The notes below the pieces were generated by a model. That model did no database searches, was not told where the DNA came from, and saw nothing but the letters and a program-made list of their open reading frames with translations. DNA of 64,000 nucleotides. Origin: Streptomyces sp. SKN60 (GTDB lineage: Bacteria > Actinomycetota > Actinomycetes > Streptomycetales > Streptomycetaceae). This document shows, one piece after another, positions 59,134-64,000 of this stretch; within the stretch, counting starts at the first letter, position 1; each line of letters starts with the position of its first letter. Both the position numbers and the translations under genes were made by a program. The DNA is taken from the NCBI RefSeq assembly GCF_026236535.1, contig NZ_JAHTMW010000011.1:62001-126000 (forward strand). Direction: 5' to 3'.

Positions 59134-59222
59134 TTGGTCCAGTCCATGAGCTCTCGGGATGGACAGGGGAAACAGCCGGCGGCATTCTCGACTGGTCTAG
59201 TCCACTCTTGGTCCAGACCATT
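59134..59222 (+). promoter_or_regulatory. Three DasR-like (dre) boxes upstream of the GH18 chitinase
   Basis: Three matches to the TGGTCTAGACCA type: TTGGTCCAGTCCAT (59134-59147), ACTGGTCTAGTCCACT (59191-59206) and TTGGTCCAGACCATT (59208-59222). The last two are adjacent. They lie 106-194 bases before the chitinase start. Such repeats are known at streptomycete chitinase promoters, where DasR represses until amino sugars accumulate; the match is seen, the regulator inferred. Confidence 0.85.
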
Positions 59223-59327
59223 GACCCGGTTCCTCGGCGGCCGCTATCCCGGTAGGCGCACCCCGACTCGGCCACCGGCGGAACGGGGGTGTTCTCCCGC
59301 CCCTCACACACCCCGGGACTGACTGAC

Positions 59328-60851
59328 ATGAGACGCATGCGCTCCTGGCGCGCGATCGTCGCCGCCGTCACCACCACCGTCGCCGCGGCCGGCCTGACCG
59401 CGCTCGGCGGTGGCACCGCCCAGGCGGCGACGCCGCTGCCGAACCGGGTCTTCGCGCCCTACTTCGAGGCGTGGACCGGCGAGAGCCCGGCCGTGCTGTC
59501 CGCCCAGTCGGGCGCCAAGCACCTCACCATGGCCTTCCTGCAGACCGCGACGAAGGGCTCGTGCACGCCGTACTGGAACGGCGACACGAGCATGCCGATC
59601 TCCACCGCCGTCTTCGGGGCCGACATCAAGACCATGCAGGGCCGCGGCGGGGACGTGATCCCCTCCTTCGGCGGCTACACCGCCGACACCACCGGCACCG
59701 AGATCGCCGACAGCTGCACCGATGTCAACCAGATCGCCGACGCGTACGAGAAGGTCCTCACGACCTACGACGTGACCCGTCTCGACATGGACATCGAGGT
59801 CGACTCCCTCGACAACAGTGCCGGCATCGACCGGCGCAACAAGGCCATCAAGGTGCTCCAGGACCGGGCCGCCGCGTCCGGCCGCAAGCTGGAGATCTCG
59901 TACACCCTCCCCACCACCACCTCCGGCCTCGCGTCCAGCGGCCTGGCCGTCCTCAAGAACGCCGTCAGCAACGGCGCACGGGTCGACGTCGTCAACCTCA
60001 TGACGTTCGACTACTACGACAACGCCGCCCACGACATGGCCAAGGACACCCAGACCGCGGCCCAGGGCCTCTACAACCAGCTCGCCAAGCTCTACCCGGC
60101 CAAGACCGCCGCGCAGCTGTGGGGGATGGTCGGCATCACCGAGATGATCGGCGTGGACGACTTCGGTCCGGCCGAGACCTTCACCCTGGCCAACGCCCGC
60201 ACCGTGTACGACTGGGCCGTCGGCAAGGGCATCAACACCCTCTCCTTCTGGGCGCTGCAGCGCGACAACGGCAGCTGCGCCGGCGGCGCCGCGGCCGACA
60301 ACTGCTCCGGCATCGCCCAGAACACCTGGGACTTCAGCCATGTCTTCGCGCCCTTCACGGGCGGGACGACCACCCCGGCCGACGACTTCTCCGTCACGGC
60401 CGCCCCCACCGCCGCCACCGTGACGGCGGGCGCCTCCGCCACGACCACCATCAGCACGGCCGTCACCTCCGGCGCGGCCCAGTCCGTGAGCCTGAGCGCC
60501 GCCGGCCTCCCGGCCGGGGTCACGGCCTCCTTCAGCCCGGCCTCGGTGACGGCCGGCGGCTCGTCGACCCTCACCCTGGCCACCACGTCGGCGGCGGTCT
60601 CGGGGACGTACCAGATCACGGTCACGGCGGCCGGTCCCTCGGCCGCGCACACCGCGACCTACGCCCTCACGATCACCGGCGGCACCGGGCACCAGTGCAC
60701 GGCGGCGCCCTGGAGCTCCGGCACCGTGTACACCGGCGGGCAGCAGGTCTCCCACAAGGGGCACACCTGGAAGGCCAAGTGGTGGACGCTGGGCGAGGAG
60801 CCCGGCACGACCGGCGAGTGGGGGGTCTGGCAGGACCTCGGCGCCTGCTGA
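59328..60851 (+). CDS. Secreted GH18 chitinase with C-terminal chitin-binding domain
   Basis: A 507-residue exoenzyme. The signal peptide (about 1-34) ends TAQAA. The GH18 barrel (about 37-350) starts VFAPYFEAWTG and has the catalytic D-x-D-x-E in RLDMDIEVDS (Glu near 155), MTFDYYDN, and a late FWALQRDN. An all-beta module (about 360-455; VTAGASATTTISTAV) is followed by a carbohydrate-binding module of the CBM5/12 type at the end (WSSGTVYTGGQQVSHKG, AKWWTLGEEPG). ATG 59328 is chosen since the signal peptide begins there. It complements the GH19 enzyme at 4190, under the same type of regulatory box. Confidence 0.95.
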   Translation: MRRMRSWRAIVAAVTTTVAAAGLTALGGGTAQAATPLPNRVFAPYFEAWTGESPAVLSAQSGAKHLTMAFLQTATKGSCTPYWNGDTSMPISTAVFGADIKTMQGRGGDVIPSFGGYTADTTGTEIADSCTDVNQIADAYEKVLTTYDVTRLDMDIEVDSLDNSAGIDRRNKAIKVLQDRAAASGRKLEISYTLPTTTSGLASSGLAVLKNAVSNGARVDVVNLMTFDYYDNAAHDMAKDTQTAAQGLYNQLAKLYPAKTAAQLWGMVGITEMIGVDDFGPAETFTLANARTVYDWAVGKGINTLSFWALQRDNGSCAGGAAADNCSGIAQNTWDFSHVFAPFTGGTTTPADDFSVTAAPTAATVTAGASATTTISTAVTSGAAQSVSLSAAGLPAGVTASFSPASVTAGGSSTLTLATTSAAVSGTYQITVTAAGPSAAHTATYALTITGGTGHQCTAAPWSSGTVYTGGQQVSHKGHTWKAKWWTLGEEPGTTGEWGVWQDLGAC

Positions 60852-60955
60852 CCCACCCCTCCCGGTCCGCGCACCCGCCGGCGCGCGCCGGCCGGCCCCC
60901 CAACCGGCCCGCGCGCCGGCCCACCGCCGGAGCCGATTCCCCGCCTCCGGCACAC

Positions 60956-60984
60956 GGCGGCCTCTGCCTCGGGCAGGGGCCGCC
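60956..60984 (+). terminator. Terminator hairpin after the GH18 chitinase
   Basis: GGCGGCCTCTGC (60956-60967) and GCAGGGGCCGCC (60973-60984) pair over 12 bases with one G-T wobble around a 5-base loop. The rest of 60852-61097 holds no gene, only short GC repeats of the CGCGTC/CGCGCC type at about 61015-61050. Confidence 0.65.
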
Positions 60985-61097
60985 GACCCGCATCCCCGCG
61001 TCCCCACGTCCGCACCCGCGTCCGCGTCCGCGCCCGCGCCCGCGCTCCGGCGGAAACCGGTTGCGAGGCGCCGTCCCCGTCCTGTGTGCTCGTGGGC

Positions 61098-61964
61098 ATG
61101 GCGATTTCCTTGAGCACGCCGGGAGTTGACGAACTGGGCAGCGCCGTGGAAGCGCTGCGGGAGTGGCAGGACGACCGGGCACCGATGCAGTTGCATCCGG
61201 GCGACCTGGGCTGGTTCTGGCAGTCGGGGGCCGAGGCGACCGCCGCGGCGGTCCGGACGTGGCGCAGGGGCGGCCGGATCCTCGCCGTCGGGCTGCTCGA
61301 CGGGCCCGGTCTGCTGCGGCTGACCATGGCGCCGGACGCACTGCAGGACGGCGAGCTGGCACGGCGGCTGGTCGCTGACGTGACGGCGCCGGAGCGAGGT
61401 GTGCTGCCCGCGGGGAAGGTGAACATCGAGGCGCCGCTGGGCGCTCTGCTGCAGGATCTGCTGGCCGAGGCCGGCTGGCCCGTCGACGAGCCGTGGACGC
61501 CGTTGCGCCGTGACCTGTCGGAGCCGGTGCCAGACCTGGGGGTACGGGTCGAGGTCGCCGGGCCGGACCGGGCGCCGGACTTCGCGGCCGTGCACCGGTC
61601 CGCGTTCGGCGGGTCGCGGTTCACGGACGAGCGCTGGCACAGGATGGCCGCCGGTCTGCCGTACGCGGACGGACGCTGCCTCGTCGCGTACGGCGACCGG
61701 GGCGCGGCGGTCGCGGCGGTGACGGTCTGGTCGGCCGGGCCGGGCAGACCGGGGCTGCTCGAACCGATGGGAGTGCACCAGGAGCACCGGCGCCGGGGTT
61801 ACGGGGCGGCGATCAGCGTGGCTGCGGCCGCCGCGCTCCGTGAGCTGGGCGCGTCGAGCGCGATCGTCTGCACGCCGAGCGCGAACGCGGGCGCCGTCGC
61901 CACCTATGAGGCGGCCGGGTTCCGCAGGCAGCGGGAGGTCAGGGACCGGTACCGGGACGTCTGA
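61098..61964 (+). CDS. GNAT-family N-acetyltransferase, probable tandem-domain type
   Basis: A 288-residue acetyltransferase. The C-terminal half has the acetyl-CoA site MGVHQEHRRRGYGAAISVAA (R-x-x-G-x-G/A) and a typical ATYEAAGFRRQR end. The N-terminal half (about 1-140) has the size of a second, degenerate GNAT-like fold, a two-domain arrangement known in antibiotic-inactivating members. ATG 61098 is chosen; GTG 61086 is an in-frame alternative. It stands alone; the substrate is unknown. Confidence 0.87.
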   Translation: MAISLSTPGVDELGSAVEALREWQDDRAPMQLHPGDLGWFWQSGAEATAAAVRTWRRGGRILAVGLLDGPGLLRLTMAPDALQDGELARRLVADVTAPERGVLPAGKVNIEAPLGALLQDLLAEAGWPVDEPWTPLRRDLSEPVPDLGVRVEVAGPDRAPDFAAVHRSAFGGSRFTDERWHRMAAGLPYADGRCLVAYGDRGAAVAAVTVWSAGPGRPGLLEPMGVHQEHRRRGYGAAISVAAAAALRELGASSAIVCTPSANAGAVATYEAAGFRRQREVRDRYRDV

Positions 61965-62092
61965 GGCGACTCCTCAAGGCGCCGTGCACGTTTCGGCCAC
62001 TCCGCCTCCCTACCTCGCGCCCGTAACCGCGCGGTCGGTGTAGCGGGCACGAACGCACTTTCGCTTGTTCACGGGGTTCGCGGCGCGACCGA

Positions 62093-62104
62093 AACACATG
62101 TGTT
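62093..62104. promoter_or_regulatory. 12-base palindrome in the ABC exporter leader
   Basis: AACACATGTGTT, a perfect palindrome 62 bases before the exporter start, in a comparatively AT-rich patch of a 202-base gap. It may be an operator. Confidence 0.4.
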
Positions 62105-62166
62105 CGAGCGGGTGGGTGCCGTCGTTGATCCTCACGACACACCGTTTCACCTGCGAGGTGGCCAGC

Positions 62167-64000
62167 ATGAACCAGCAGAACGGCGCGACCGCCGTCGAAG
62201 GCGCCGTGCCCGCTCCTCGGGCGGAGCCGCTTCCGCTGCCGCCCCGGACCGTGCACGCGGGGCCGCGGGACGGCGATCTGGCCGAGGAGATGAAGGACAC
62301 GTACTGGTCGGTCCACGACGAGGCCGCGGCCCGGGCGACGGTGCGCCAGGTTCTCGTCGGACTGCCGCGGATCACCCGGCTGATCGGGCGGCTCGCCTGG
62401 CGTGCCGACGCCCGCGCGACCGCGACCGTCGTCCTCTGCCAGCTCCTCTCCGCCGCGATGAGCGCGCTCGGGCTCGTGGCGTCCGTGGGGGTTCTGCAGA
62501 AGCTGTTCGCCGAGGGGCCGACACCCGACCGGGTGTACGCGGCCGTGCCGCAGCTCCTGCTCGTCGTCGGGTTCCTCGCGGCGCGGGCCTTGCTGGAGGC
62601 CGTGGTCGCGGTCGCCCAGGCGCGTGTGACGCCCAAGATCAGGACGGCGCTGGAGCGGGAGTTCTTCCAGCTGACCGCGAACGTACGCCTGGAGGCGGTC
62701 GAGGACGCCGACTGGCACGACGAGGTGTACCGGGCCAACGACCGCGGCCTGTTCTACGCCCGGCAGATCGTCGGCCAGGTCGTCGCCCTCGCTTCCGCGC
62801 TCCTCGGCCTTGCGGGCACCGCCGGTGTGCTCGGCGTCCTGCATCCCGCACTGCTGCCGCTGCTCCTGTTGTCCGTCCTGCCGGTCGGCGCGGCGGCGGT
62901 GCGCAGCGCCCGGGCCAGGTTCCACTCGTTCCGGCGGTGGAACGCGCTGCAGCGGCGCGTCCGCGTCTTCTCCTGGCTGCTGCTCGACCAGGACGCGGCC
63001 GCCGAGCTACGCTCGGACACCGCGCAGCAGGCACTCCTGGACGAGCACGGGCGGCTGATCGTCCGGATCGCCGAGGAGGACACCCGTCTGGGGGTCCGGG
63101 CGGCCTGGCTGAACCTGGCCGGCCGCGCGGTCGGCGGGCTCGGCACCGGGATCACGTACTGCGCGCTCGGCGCCATGCTGATCGCCGGGTGGCTCCCGCT
63201 CGCCGCCGGCGCCGGCGCGGTGCTGGCCGTCCAGGCCGGCCAGAGCGCGCTCACCCGCCTCGTGGAGGTCGCGCATCTCGTGTACGAGCACGCGATGTGG
63301 GTCGACGACCTGCTGGCCGTGCAGGCGCGCTGCCGAGGCTTGCAGCAGCGCACCGCCGAGGTGCGGGCCCCGGCCCGGGTGGGCACGGTGACGCTGGAGG
63401 ACGCCCGCTTCACGTACGCCGGGAAGGACACCCCGGCGCTGCGCGGAGTGTCGATGACGCTCTCGGCGGGCGAACGGATCGCGTTCGTCGGCCCCAACGG
63501 CTCGGGGAAGAGCACCTGCGCCAAGGTCCTGGCCGGACTGCACGAGCTGCAGGAGGGCCGGATGTGCTGGGACGGGGTGGACGTGCGCGGCATGGACGCG
63601 CAGTCGCTCCAGCGGCAGGTCGCGTGCGTGCTGCAGGATCCCGTCCACTACCCCTTCAGCGCGCTGTCCAACATCACGGTGTCGACGGGCAGTCTCACCG
63701 AGGCCGATCCCGAACGGGCCCTGGCCGCCGCCCGTGCCGCGGGTGCGGACGAGGTGATCGCGGGGCTTCCGGAGCGGTGGGAGGCGGTGCTGAGCAAGCG
63801 GTTCCGCGGCGGGCACGAACTCTCGGGCGGGCAGTGGGCCAAGATCGCCGTCGCGCGGGGCCTGTACAAGAACGCACCGCTGCTCCTGCTGGACGAGCCG
63901 ACCGCGAGCATGGACCCGCCCTCCGAGCACGCCGTCTACGAGGCGGTGCTCCGCGGCCGGCTCCGGGAGGACCAGATCACGGTCCTCATCTCGCACCGGC
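62167..64000 (+). CDS. ABC exporter, fused membrane and ATPase domains, truncated by the window end
   Basis: The reading frame from ATG 62167 stays open for 611 codons to the window edge. A soluble N-terminus (about 1-85) leads to a six-helix exporter domain (about 90-390) and an ATPase domain: Walker A VGPNGSGKSTCAK (near 442), Q-loop LQDPVHYPF, signature ELSGGQWAKIAVAR, Walker B LLLLDEPTASMD and the switch-His segment LISHR at the edge. GAGGTGG precedes the start. This half-transporter architecture resembles peptide or lipid exporters; the substrate may become clear from genes beyond the window. Confidence 0.92.
   Translation, partial: MNQQNGATAVEGAVPAPRAEPLPLPPRTVHAGPRDGDLAEEMKDTYWSVHDEAAARATVRQVLVGLPRITRLIGRLAWRADARATATVVLCQLLSAAMSALGLVASVGVLQKLFAEGPTPDRVYAAVPQLLLVVGFLAARALLEAVVAVAQARVTPKIRTALEREFFQLTANVRLEAVEDADWHDEVYRANDRGLFYARQIVGQVVALASALLGLAGTAGVLGVLHPALLPLLLLSVLPVGAAAVRSARARFHSFRRWNALQRRVRVFSWLLLDQDAAAELRSDTAQQALLDEHGRLIVRIAEEDTRLGVRAAWLNLAGRAVGGLGTGITYCALGAMLIAGWLPLAAGAGAVLAVQAGQSALTRLVEVAHLVYEHAMWVDDLLAVQARCRGLQQRTAEVRAPARVGTVTLEDARFTYAGKDTPALRGVSMTLSAGERIAFVGPNGSGKSTCAKVLAGLHELQEGRMCWDGVDVRGMDAQSLQRQVACVLQDPVHYPFSALSNITVSTGSLTEADPERALAAARAAGADEVIAGLPERWEAVLSKRFRGGHELSGGQWAKIAVARGLYKNAPLLLLDEPTASMDPPSEHAVYEAVLRGRLREDQITVLISHR

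Noticed and set aside
1..64000. Insertion sequences or rRNA genes
   Set aside because: No transposase-like protein, terminal inverted repeat pair or rRNA signature was seen.

Overview
The window looks like a Streptomyces chromosome segment. Base composition is very GC-rich with strong third-position GC, GTG and TTG starts are frequent, 4-base stop/start overlaps are common, and the gene families are typically streptomycete: twin chitinases with DasR-type boxes, DUF4232, DUF5954 and DUF1304 proteins, roadblock modules, and a tap-tpg telomere-maintenance pair. The tap-tpg pair (49954-52679) implies a linear replicon. Together with several gene remnants it suggests a chromosome arm; this is inference, since no telomere is present.

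Layout. 1-5800: a decayed stretch holding a headless thioredoxin-reductase remnant butted against the tail of an opposite-strand gene, a frameshifted XRE-cupin regulator, a DMT permease, a GNAT, a GH19 chitinase under a promoter with a DasR-like box, and the last residues of a carrier-protein domain with its own terminator. 5970-9812: a small unknown protein, then an intact XRE-cupin regulator divergent from a thioredoxin-reductase-like enzyme and a drug-type MFS pump. 9809-15719: a two-component system divergent from a lipoprotein, a peptidoglycan-binding efflux adaptor and a MacB-like ABC pair, all with overlapping start and stop codons. 15868-18260: an alpha-beta barrel protein and a DUF4388-like protein with two roadblock proteins. 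18283-22453: DUF1304-TetR behind a large palindrome, an alpha/beta hydrolase, and an ArsR-MFS pair. 22872-33952: a secreted VWA protein, DUF4232 lipoprotein, NarL-type two-component system, serine hydrolase, tRNA-Trp, DUF5954, a secreted helical protein and a Ser/Thr kinase. 34195-35643: a DEAD-box helicase.

35802-48551 is the most interesting block. It is a 12.7-kb run of a DUF4132-like protein, a 1639-aa unknown protein, a MoxR AAA+ ATPase, a DUF5682-VWA fusion and a SWIM zinc-finger protein. The set resembles the uncharacterised E. coli yehI-yehL-yehM-yehP-yehQ genes, with YehM- and YehP-like parts fused and an extra giant protein added. Almost every junction is translationally coupled, which suggests one multi-protein machine.

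48751-64000: a RibD-C reductase with a small partner, tpg-tap and a small DNA-binding-like gene, a cytoplasmic VWA protein, a sirtuin, a TauD-like dioxygenase with an SMP-30 lactonase divergent from an Lrp regulator, a blasticidin-S/cytidine deaminase-like protein, a GH18 chitinase with three DasR-like boxes, a GNAT, and an ABC exporter cut by the window end. All family names are from reading the protein sequences; no database search was run.
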